Below are positions 1-6,140 of a stretch of 64,000 nt of DNA, piece by piece (positions within the stretch are counted from its first letter, which is position 1; each line of letters starts with the position of its first letter). The translations under genes were made by a program, and so were the position numbers. Source of the stretch: Halomonas sp. HAL1 (GTDB lineage Bacteria > Pseudomonadota > Gammaproteobacteria > Pseudomonadales > Halomonadaceae); the NCBI RefSeq assembly GCF_030544485.1, contig NZ_CP130610.1:1302001-1366000 (forward strand). Direction: 5' to 3'. The notes beneath the pieces are model-generated. The model saw nothing but the letters and a program-made list of their open reading frames with translations. It ran no database searches and was not told where the DNA came from.

Positions 1-536
1 TTCTCATCCTGTACCAGCCCCACCGCCTCCAGGCGCAGCAAGAGCTCACAGATAATATGAGCGACCCGTGAATAGCCTTCACGTTGCCCAACATTCAACA
101 ACCATTCTCGGAAAATGGAAGCATCCACCAACGTCTCATGCCAGAAAGCCGCAGTGAGGCGAGGGTGGCGCTCAAATAAAAGCGATAAGTCTTGGTGTTG
201 TATGTAACCGAGCTTGCAGGGGCTAAGTGAAGCAATGTTGATATCAATAACTTGCAAGTGCAGGCTTTGGAGATCAGGCATATCCCCAGGAATATGCAAC
301 GCCATTATTTGCCGTTTGCCCTCAAGGGTTAATTTGTAGACACACGAAAAACCTTCCAGCAGTAAGCAACATTGACTAGGTTGGTCGCCCATTTTAACGA
401 TGTCTTGGTTAGACTTGACGTCTTGTGTTTGTACCGGTAATTCCTGGAGTGCCTGCTTCTCTTCGGCGGTAAGAGTAAAATTACTTTCTAACTTGCGAAT
501 CATCAGGTGGGTATGAGGAGGCAGGGCAGTAGGCAT
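1..536 (-). CDS. Crp/Fnr-family transcriptional regulator (3' part missing)
   Basis: The reading frame starts with ATG at 536 and is still open at the window edge, so only the first 178 residues are visible. It reads as a cyclic-nucleotide-binding-like beta-roll (QDIVKMGDQPSQCCLLLEG, then GKRQIMALHIPGDMPDL, about residues 43-90) followed by a long helix (EGYSRVAHIICELLLRLE) that in this family leads into the helix-turn-helix, which lies outside the window. The family members sense small ligands, redox or oxygen and bind DNA as dimers. No cysteine cluster typical of Fnr is seen in the visible N terminus, so an oxygen-sensing Fe-S role is not supported. The effector and targets are unknown. The upstream 380 bases are very AT-rich and hold its promoter. 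Confidence 0.85.
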   Translation of the reverse strand, partial: MPTALPPHTHLMIRKLESNFTLTAEEKQALQELPVQTQDVKSNQDIVKMGDQPSQCCLLLEGFSCVYKLTLEGKRQIMALHIPGDMPDLQSLHLQVIDINIASLSPCKLGYIQHQDLSLLFERHPRLTAAFWHETLVDASIFREWLLNVGQREGYSRVAHIICELLLRLEAVGLVQDE

Positions 537-792
537 GTTTGGCTCCAGATTTGGCAGGAATGAAGCCCTTCGCAACAGTGTCTCTGCTAAATTTCTAATA
601 TAAATAATGTTTAGGCATATAACCGAATATTATTGACAATTATAGTTTAAAAATAAATTTGTAAAAAGCCTGTTTAAATTTCTTAAAAAGATAAAAAACT
701 ACCCTGCTAACTAGGGCGCTTAGGGAAATTAAACATATAAATTAAACGGCAATATCTTTATGAAAATAAAGGTAATTTTTTATGCTAAATTA

Positions 793-817
793 AAGCTAGC
801 CATTTGCAGGCTAGCTT
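793..817. terminator. Perfect 9-bp hairpin, probable intrinsic terminator
   Basis: AAGCTAGCC pairs with GGCTAGCTT around a 7-base loop. On the + strand it is followed by a T-rich stretch, and on the - strand by a weaker U-rich stretch. The nearest gene that would need it is the small minus-strand peptide gene ending at 924. The rest of 537-923 is AT-rich upstream DNA of the Crp/Fnr gene. A TTGACA at 633-638 has no convincing -10 partner, and no other gene is supported there. Confidence 0.55.
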
Positions 818-923
818 GTTTGATTTTTTAATCTTTTTTATTTTAACTTTTGATAAGGTGTTTGGGCAGGGCAGGGGTGTGAAGCGCGGCCAGGCGCCCG
901 ACGTTAACCACCTTTACGAGCGA

Positions 924-1010
924 TTAAAAAGGCAGCACACCGCCGAAGCCAATGCCAAGCACGGCAACGATAACCACAATGATAACGACGATAGTGGTAG
1001 TAGATGGCAT
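924..1010 (-). CDS. 28-residue hydrophobic membrane peptide
   Basis: This ORF is too short for normal gene calling. It starts with ATG at 1010, preceded by a good ribosome-binding site (AAAGGAAGAG, about 5 bases before the start), and ends at TAA 924-926. The peptide is a short polar MPSTTT head, then one transmembrane helix rich in Ile and Val (TIVVIIVVIVAVLGIGFG), then GVLPF. Such single-span peptides often act as small membrane stress proteins or subunits of larger complexes, but no family is recognised here and no function is claimed. The strong SD and clean hydrophobic pattern argue that it is real. Confidence 0.6.
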   Translation of the reverse strand: MPSTTTIVVIIVVIVAVLGIGFGGVLPF

Positions 1011-1081
1011 GTTCTCTTCCTTTGAGTAGTGAGCGTTGCTACATCTTAGGCACGATTGCACCATTTTGCACGCTGTCATGC

Positions 1082-1873
1082 TTATCCGGTTTCCCGTAAC
1101 GCCTTTCCCAGCCTGGCAAAATAGTCGCTAAACGCGGCATTGATCTGCTCCCGTTGTGCGCTCTGTGGGTAGAGCCCTTTTTCCGCTTCAAGAGAGGCCT
1201 TGGTGCCTTTGACCAGGAAGTGATTGGTGATGTCGGCATCCTGCACAAACGCCTCAAAGGCGCGTGCACAGAGTTCTTCGGGTTTGCTGTAATAGAGCTG
1301 GCCAAGCTTTTTATCCATCTGCACCGAGCTTTGAAACAGAGCGCTAGGCTGGTCGCCTTCGGGCTGCAGTAGTACGGCTTTGAAACAGCGCATCAGCAGT
1401 TGATTCAGAGGGTGGGCGATGGGCGTTGCATCGGCAAGCCAAGCAGTAGAGGCGAACATACCGGCAGGCGTGCCGCGAAAACACTTACTGGCGATATAGT
1501 GATCAAAAGCATGAAACCACTCGTGGGCAATGCTGCCGGGGCCTGCGTTTTTGGCCAGCGCAAAACTGCGTTGGCTGGGGTCGTAGTGGGCAGAAACGCC
1601 AGGTCGTCCACCGCTGCCGTACTGCAGAGCTATGGAGCCGCGTAACGAAATCAGCGCCTCTGGCCCCTGTAGAATCAGCATGAGATCGCACAGGGCATCG
1701 TGAAACAGCTCGGCGGCACGATCGCGCTCAGCGCTGGTGACCCAGCGGCCAATCTCAATAGAGCGAAAATCAAACTGGTGTCGGATCAAGGCAAAACTGC
1801 TGGCTTGCCCTTGGCGGTGATCAGGGCCGCTGCGGTAAAAATCCCGCGCTTCAATACTCACTGGTCGTTTCAC
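1082..1873 (-). CDS. CLCA_X-like protein with an HEWFH motif
   Basis: The 263-residue soluble protein starts at GTG 1873, as there is no in-frame ATG upstream. It has the layout I recall for the CLCA_X family: an N-terminal FYRSGPDHRQG segment, FRSIEIGRWVT, a helix FHDALCDLMLIL, SAHYDPSQRSFALAKNAGPGS, then AHEWFHAFDHYI near residue 118 and a C-terminal ELCARAFEAFVQD. The HExxH-like HEWFH plus a downstream Glu/Asp-rich motif suggests a zinc-metallopeptidase-type fold, but catalysis in the family is not established to my knowledge. The family name is from memory and was not checked by a search. The gene stands alone, with the small membrane-peptide gene just downstream on the same strand. Confidence 0.65.
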   Translation of the reverse strand: MKRPVSIEARDFYRSGPDHRQGQASSFALIRHQFDFRSIEIGRWVTSAERDRAAELFHDALCDLMLILQGPEALISLRGSIALQYGSGGRPGVSAHYDPSQRSFALAKNAGPGSIAHEWFHAFDHYIASKCFRGTPAGMFASTAWLADATPIAHPLNQLLMRCFKAVLLQPEGDQPSALFQSSVQMDKKLGQLYYSKPEELCARAFEAFVQDADITNHFLVKGTKASLEAEKGLYPQSAQREQINAAFSDYFARLGKALRETG

Positions 1874-2057
1874 CTGGATGATGACTGAATGACGCCATGA
1901 TAAAGCGCCACTAACAGATTGACACTAGTGGTGGTCATTTACTGTTTGAGCCAGTGACGACGATCTTGGATATCTCCTTGCATTCCTCCTCAGAGGCCCC
2001 CACTTAGAAACAACAAGGCCTTTTAATAGCCTCATTTTTCACCGCTAGGAGAAAGAT

Positions 2058-2744
2058 ATGAGCAAGCGCATTTTAGTGGTACTGACGTCTCACGATCAGC
2101 TAGGCGACACCGGTAATAAAACCGGCTTTTGGCTGGAAGAGTTGGCCGCCCCTTACTATGTCTTCAAAGACGCGGGGGCCGAGGTAACCCTGGCATCGCC
2201 TCAAGGTGGCCAGCCGCCGCTGGACCCCAAGAGCGACGCTGAGGATAGCCAAACCGATGAAACGCGCCGCTTCAAGCAAGATGAAAAGGCTAATGCTGAG
2301 CTTGCAGCGACCCATCGTTTGGGCGATATGAAGGCCGATGACTTTGATGCGGTGTTCTACCCTGGCGGACATGGTCCGTTATGGGATCTTGTTGACGATA
2401 AAGACTCCATTCGCCTGATCGAAACGTTTATTGCTCAAGGCAAGCCGGTCGCTACCGTTTGCCATGCGCCGATTGTCTTAGTGAATGCCAAGAACAGCGC
2501 AGGCGAGCCGCTCGTCAAAGGCCGCCAAGTAACAGGCTTCACCAATGGCGAAGAAGATGCGGTTGGCCTGACTGACATCGTGCCGCATCTGGTCGAAGAT
2601 GCGCTGCAACAGTGTGGCGGTATCTACACCAAGGCGGAAGATTTCACCCCTTATGTGCGTGAAGATGGCCAGCTGATTACCGGGCAAAACCCGCCTTCTT
2701 CAGCGCTAACGGCTGAGACGCTGATGGCGTGGCTGGAGAAATAA
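2058..2744 (+). CDS. Type 1 glutamine amidotransferase-like protein, DJ-1/PfpI (Hsp31-like) family
   Basis: The protein is 228 residues long and starts at ATG with an AGGAGAAA ribosome-binding site 5 bases upstream. The flavodoxin-like fold is recognisable from ILVVLTSHDQ at the N terminus, FYPGGHGPLWDL (oxyanion-hole Gly-Gly-His, about residues 100-111) and the nucleophile elbow VATVCHAP with Cys135, whose following His136 is typical of Hsp31-like members. Relatives are glutathione-independent glyoxalases (methylglyoxal to lactate) or deglycase/chaperone proteins of the cytoplasm. Which activity applies here cannot be read from the sequence. It is a single-gene unit with its own terminator. 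Confidence 0.85.
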   Translation: MSKRILVVLTSHDQLGDTGNKTGFWLEELAAPYYVFKDAGAEVTLASPQGGQPPLDPKSDAEDSQTDETRRFKQDEKANAELAATHRLGDMKADDFDAVFYPGGHGPLWDLVDDKDSIRLIETFIAQGKPVATVCHAPIVLVNAKNSAGEPLVKGRQVTGFTNGEEDAVGLTDIVPHLVEDALQQCGGIYTKAEDFTPYVREDGQLITGQNPPSSALTAETLMAWLEK

Positions 2745-2773
2745 CCGCTAGGTGGTAAAGCAGGCTCAATAAT

Positions 2774-2803
2774 AACGGCGAGGCTATCCTCGCCGTTTCT
2801 ATT
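2774..2803 (+). terminator. Intrinsic terminator of the DJ-1/PfpI gene
   Basis: AACGGCGAGG and CCTCGCCGTT form a perfect 10-bp stem around a CTAT loop, followed by TTCTATTTTGG. It lies 30 bases past the stop codon. Confidence 0.8.
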
Positions 2804-2897
2804 TTGGTCACAGACCATATTCTGACTACCTTTATAAGGTAGAGAGGGGATTTGCTTAATAGGTAGTTTTCAGACACGCATCAAGGAGGTGGTCAAC

Positions 2898-3635
2898 ATG
2901 GAGACGGCACATGTTTATCGGATGAAAACGGCAGAGCACCTTTGCCCGTTTGGTATGAAAACGGTCGATTTGTTAAAGCGTAAAGGATATGAGGTTGACG
3001 ATCACCCATTAACCTCCCGAGATGAGATAGAGGCGTTCAAGGCTCAGGAAAATGTCGATACCACGCCGCAAACCTATATCGGTGATAAACGTATTGGTGG
3101 TTATGAAGAGGTGCGCAAGCATCTTGGGATGAGCGTGCCGAATGCAAAAAAGACCACATATCGACCGGTAATCGCGATTTTTGTTACCGCCTTGCTGATC
3201 GGTCTGGCGGTTAGTTGGGTCGCCAATGGTACCTTGTTGGCCGCGCGGATGCCTGAATACGCAGTGGCAACGGCGATGGTGCTGTTGGGGTTACAGAAAC
3301 TTCAGGATGTAGAGAGCTTCAGCTCTATGTTCCTTAACTACGACCTGCTGGCTCAGCGCTATGTCCCCTATAGTTATGTATACCCTTACGCTGAAACCCT
3401 GGCCGGGGTCTTAATGCTGGCAGGCGCTTTTATTTGGCTGGCGGCGCCGTTGGCACTGTTTGTCGGTACGGTGGGGGCGGTGTCGGTGTTTAAAGCCGTG
3501 TACATCGATAAGCGTGAATTGAAATGCGCGTGTGTGGGCGGTAGCAGCAATGTGCCACTAGGCTTTGTATCGTTAACGGAAAACATCGCAATGATACTGA
3601 TGGGGCTATGGATGCCGCTTAAAATGTGGTTTTGA
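2898..3635 (+). CDS. Glutaredoxin-MauE/DoxX membrane fusion protein
   Basis: An upstream GTG at 2889 overlaps the strong AAGGAGGT ribosome-binding site, so ATG at 2898 is taken as start, giving 245 residues. Residues 1-80 form a glutaredoxin-like domain. It has CPFGMKT in place of CPYC (only the first redox Cys is present), then a TPQTYIG cis-Pro loop and an IGGYEEV glutathione-binding loop. Residues about 90-245 carry four to five membrane helices of the MauE type, with LGLQKLQDVESF, PYAETLAGVLML, and a Cys pair in ELKCACVGG. Fusion of a monothiol glutaredoxin to a MauE-like membrane domain suggests electron transfer or thiol relay across the inner membrane. This role is inferred from architecture only. 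Confidence 0.8.
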   Translation: METAHVYRMKTAEHLCPFGMKTVDLLKRKGYEVDDHPLTSRDEIEAFKAQENVDTTPQTYIGDKRIGGYEEVRKHLGMSVPNAKKTTYRPVIAIFVTALLIGLAVSWVANGTLLAARMPEYAVATAMVLLGLQKLQDVESFSSMFLNYDLLAQRYVPYSYVYPYAETLAGVLMLAGAFIWLAAPLALFVGTVGAVSVFKAVYIDKRELKCACVGGSSNVPLGFVSLTENIAMILMGLWMPLKMWF

Positions 3636-3739
3636 GCAGAACCACCAGAACAGCACCACTAGAACCAGCCACTAGAACCAGCCACTAGAACCAGCCACTA
3701 GAACCAGCCACTAGAACCAGCCACTAGAACCATGCCACT
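3636..3739 (+). repeat. 13-bp tandem repeat (minisatellite)
   Basis: The unit AGAACCAGCCACT occurs five times without mismatch from 3661 to 3725. It is flanked by degenerate copies at 3636-3660 and 3726-3739. It lies between the stop codon of the glutaredoxin-MauE gene and a bidirectional terminator, so it forms the 3' untranslated region. Each unit junction contains CTAG and an in-frame-cycling TAG. There are no spacers, so it is not a CRISPR array. Copy number is expected to vary between strains by slippage. Confidence 0.9.
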
Positions 3740-3745
3740 AAACGC

Positions 3746-3780
3746 AAAAGCGCCCTAAACGTGAAGGGCGCTTTTATTTT
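3746..3780. terminator. Bidirectional intrinsic terminator between convergent genes
   Basis: AAAAGCGCCCT pairs with AGGGCGCTTTT over 11 bp around an 8-base loop. The symmetric A/T tails let it work for both the + strand glutaredoxin-MauE gene and the - strand MipA gene that ends at 3798. Confidence 0.85.
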
Positions 3781-3797
3781 GTCCAGGCTCAATACTG

Positions 3798-4565
3798 CTA
3801 GAAATTATAATTGAGCGATACACCCGTCACGGTCTGCCATTCGCTGCCTAAATCCTCAACGATGGGGCTGTCAGACGCATTGCCAGTCAGGTAGCTGGTG
3901 CCAACAAAACCAGTGGCCGACCATTGAGGCGTTAGCGCATAGGTTAGGCTGGTACTAACCCCTAAACGCCAGGTGCCGCCATTAGGATGATAGCTGGCAA
4001 TACCGCTACGCAGGCTGTCACGTGTAGAAACCGCGAACATCGACTCCGTCCACTCTTCGTCGGCATAGGCCACAGTTGGGGTAAAGGTGAAGAATGTTCG
4101 CTCATTGAGCGCTAAACGCCAAGCTGCCGACGCTTCAAACTCTGCACCATCCACATCTCCAGAAACCGGTGCACTGCCCGCCAAGCTATATTTCCACTGC
4201 CCTTGCTCCAGTGCTACCCGTAAACCGAGCGTAGCGCCGCCATCCACTTTCTCGAACGCCGAAATATCACCTTCATTATCGCGGCCAAAGGTATAGCCAA
4301 TAAAGGGCGATACGGTCCAATCACCGTTGCGAATCACATGCCATTCAATGCCACTACGTGGGCTGATCGAAAGAGCATCACCATAGTTTAGGTCGATAGA
4401 GGGCCAAAGCTGGGTATCGTAATCGTCGCTGCCCAGATAATCGGGGGCATACAGGACACCCGCACCGAGACTGCCTTCCCATTGCTGGGCCCATGCTTGA
4501 GGAGCTAACGCGAGGCTAAGCGCGGCGGCTGGCCACCAGTACTTTGAGATCATGATCGCACTCAT
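3798..4565 (-). CDS. MipA/OmpV-family outer-membrane protein
   Basis: The frame stays open to an ATG at 4592, but that start lacks a ribosome-binding site and would put nine extra residues before the signal peptide. ATG at 4565 (or 4553, MISKYWW) is more likely, giving about 255 residues. A signal peptide ends at APQAWA-QQW. The mature part is a run of alternating beta strands typical of a 10-12-strand barrel: SLGAGVLYAPDYLGSDDY, a MipA hallmark, PRSGIEWHV, FIGYTFGRD, and a C-terminal SLNYNF with the terminal Phe recognised by the BAM complex. Family members are linked to murein-synthesis scaffolds (MipA) or osmoregulated porin-like proteins (OmpV). A specific role cannot be assigned. Confidence 0.85.
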   Translation of the reverse strand: MSAIMISKYWWPAAALSLALAPQAWAQQWEGSLGAGVLYAPDYLGSDDYDTQLWPSIDLNYGDALSISPRSGIEWHVIRNGDWTVSPFIGYTFGRDNEGDISAFEKVDGGATLGLRVALEQGQWKYSLAGSAPVSGDVDGAEFEASAAWRLALNERTFFTFTPTVAYADEEWTESMFAVSTRDSLRSGIASYHPNGGTWRLGVSTSLTYALTPQWSATGFVGTSYLTGNASDSPIVEDLGSEWQTVTGVSLNYNF

Positions 4566-4681
4566 TTTAAGAAGGATTAAGCAAACGTGCATGATTGTAT
4601 GTGCTTGCTTGGAAGCTTGGCAAGCCGCTTGTTAAAATGGCAAACGAGCGTTTAATAATAATTTATTTTCTATTGCCTAAC

Positions 4682-4709
4682 ACAGGTTAAGTAAACCTGT
4701 TTCTATAAA
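4682..4709 (+). promoter_or_regulatory. Promoter region of Csr-type sRNA copy 1
   Basis: A TATAAA -10 box at 4704-4709 is preceded directly by a perfect inverted repeat, ACAGGTT-N5-AACCTGT (4682-4700), lying where the -35 box should be. No good -35 hexamer is seen, which suggests activator dependence. AACCT next to the -10 recurs before copies 2 (5197-5201) and 3 (5944-5948). The classic GacA site TGTAAG-N6-CTTACA was looked for and not found. Confidence 0.5.
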
Positions 4710-4713
4710 GTTC

Positions 4714-4863
4714 ATTGTGTGCATAGCGAAAGGAGCTCGCGAAAAGGAAGATTAGACAAGGATTGCTTGCGTAGCACAAGGATGCACAAATAGGATATTT
4801 GTGACGTACGGTTATGGAAGACCTAATAAAGCTCAACCAGAATATGGTTGAGCTTTATTTTTT
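4714..4863 (+). ncRNA. Csr/Rsm-type regulatory small RNA, copy 1 (CsrA-titrating)
   Basis: The transcript is about 150 nt with no ORF behind an SD. GGA motifs stand at about 4732, 4746, 4760, 4780, 4793 and 4816. The diagnostic element is the hairpin CACAAATA-GGA-TATTTGTG at 4785-4803, which exposes AGGA in the loop exactly as CsrA/RsmA ligands do. It ends in a strong terminator, AAAGCTCAACCA paired with TGGTTGAGCTTT (4828-4856), then a run of T. CsrB/RsmY/RsmZ RNAs sequester CsrA, the post-transcriptional regulator of carbon storage, motility and biofilm genes, through such repeated loops. The 5' end is estimated from the -10 box. Confidence 0.75.
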
Positions 4864-5220
4864 GCTGAAGATGATAAAAATTAATCAATCGTTTGTTGAG
4901 CTTTAATGGGTGACTAGGTTAGTAGGATTAATTATTTCTCGATATTGTCAATCGTTTGCTAGTCGTAATGACCGATAGTTTTTCCTAAGCTACTGAAATT
5001 ATTGGTTTTTTCGACAGTTGGCTGGTTGCGAAGTAAGGCCGACGTTGCTTGGGTGCTTTAATCAAAAATGCCTTAAAATTAGAAAATTATATAATGCTTA
5101 TTTGACATAATGATGACAAGATAAGCATCTTCTTAAAGCGCGCGATTCTCGCTAAAAAATACTTGGCATAGTGTAAAAACTATTTTCTCATTAAATAACC
5201 TAGGTTAGTTAAAATCGTCG

Positions 5221-5378
5221 TTAAAAGGTGCATCCTAATCATCAAGCACAAGGATGTGGTGACAAGGAAGGTAGGGCCAGGACGGCTTAAACTTTCATGG
5301 ACGCGCAAACAGGATGTTTGTGAGGAAGAAAGATGCGGTAATAAAACCCTAGCCAGGGAATGGCTAGGGCTTTTTTTT
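5221..5378 (+). ncRNA. Csr/Rsm-type regulatory small RNA, copy 2
   Basis: It has the same design as copy 1, about 160 nt. A -10 like TTAAAAT at 5209-5215 lies just after AACCTAGGTT. GGA motifs occur at about 5252, 5265, 5279, 5299, 5312 and 5324, including ACAAGGATG and GCCAGGACGGC. The stem-loop CAAACA-GGA-TGTTTG lies at 5306-5320. The terminator, CCCTAGCCA paired with TGGCTAGGG (5347-5369) and followed by eight T, carries GGGAA in its loop, so even the terminator could bind CsrA. CATCCT at 5231-5236 is complementary to AGGATG at 5251-5256 and could mask that site. No protein frame with a ribosome-binding site is present. Confidence 0.78.
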
Positions 5379-5537
5379 ATGCTTAAATAAATGACGTGTT
5401 AGTTACATTCTTATGAATTTTCTCATTTAACGTAAATAGCATGCTAAGGAAAAGGGCAGATGTGTTAGCCATCTACCCCTTCTTTTTTATTAGCTGGCCT
5501 GTTAGCAAAATAAGCTATTGATTAACCAGCCTGCCCA

Positions 5538-5753
5538 CTAACACGCATGGTGATAATAGAGCGTGCTTAGTTCATTCAAGGGCACTTCAACTGCTGTTTG
5601 GCAGTTAAGGCAGCGCACCGTCGCCGTGTTTTTCCCTGTGCCTTCTAAACGAAAGCGATTAAAAAATGGTGACTTGGCTGTCTCTGAATTGCCGCAATGA
5701 CGACAGATGACATCTAGTTCATTGATTTTATTGCTTATTATAATGTTGCGCAC
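5538..5753 (-). CDS. Small zinc-ribbon protein of unknown function
   Basis: The 71-residue protein starts at GTG 5753, behind a near-perfect GGAGG ribosome-binding site 5 bases upstream. Two Cys pairs, CRHC (about residues 17-20) and CLNC (about 48-51), are spaced by 27 residues and form a zinc ribbon of the treble-clef or rubredoxin-like kind. The C terminus, LSTLYYHHAC, adds His and Cys residues that might also bind metal. It lies alone on the minus strand between sRNA copies 2 and 3, which run the other way. No family is recognised. Such ribbons often bind nucleic acid or act as protein adaptors, and a link to the flanking RNAs is only a positional guess. Confidence 0.7.
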   Translation of the reverse strand: MRNIIISNKINELDVICRHCGNSETAKSPFFNRFRLEGTGKNTATVRCLNCQTAVEVPLNELSTLYYHHAC

Positions 5754-5965
5754 GCTGACCTCCTACCATTGGGTTGATGATGGTTCAGGCGTGGTAACCT
5801 CCCTGTTGTTCCGTATCGTTACCGACACGTTTTAAGTATAAGTGTCAATTCATATATTCGCCATGCGAAATGTATTGCAAACGTGCATTAAATCGACGCA
5901 ACAAGGCTATTTTAATATTAAAGCAATATTTTTTTGATTTAATAACCTGGGATAGATAAATACAG

Positions 5966-6129
5966 CGCTATCACGTCCATTGTGAGCACACACCACAAGG
6001 AAGTGGAAACAAGGAAGGCAACGCCAGGAAGGCTAAACGCTCTCAGGGAAGCACAAACAGGATGTTTGTGAAGAAAATCAAGGAAGAGTTGATAAAGCCC
6101 CGGCCAAGGAATGGCTGGGGCTTCTTTTT
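5966..6129 (+). ncRNA. Csr/Rsm-type regulatory small RNA, copy 3
   Basis: This is the richest of the three in GGA, with motifs near 5999, 6006, 6013, 6027, 6047, 6060, 6081 and 6108. Clear loop-exposed sites are CCAC-AAGGAA-GTGG (5992-6005), GCC-AGGAA-GGC (about 6023-6033) and the 8-bp hairpin CACAAACA-GGA-TGTTTGTG at 6052-6070. The terminator, AAGCCCCGGCCA with TGGCTGGGGCTT (6095-6123), shows AGGAA in its loop and is followed by CTTTTTA. A GATAAA-type -10 at about 5955-5960 sits behind AACCTGGG. Loops, terminator design and promoter wording match copy 2 closely, so the copies look like products of duplication. It converges on the peptidase gene that ends at 6141. Confidence 0.78.
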
Positions 6130-6140
6130 ATACGCTTGTT

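Noticed and set aside
633..817. Possible + strand sRNA from TTGACA at 633 to the hairpin at 793-817
   Set aside because: No -10 box at an acceptable distance (the best is TAAATT at 15 bp). The AT-rich DNA is more likely the Crp/Fnr promoter.
3661..3739. Short direct repeats resembling a CRISPR array
   Set aside because: Units are 13 bp, head to tail and without spacers, and no cas gene is nearby.
4600..5965. GacA upstream activating sites for the sRNAs
   Set aside because: The TGTAAG-N6-CTTACA palindrome was not found. A TGTAAAAAC at about 5172 is only half a match, and ATGCTTAT/ATAAGCAT at 5094-5128 is too widely spaced.
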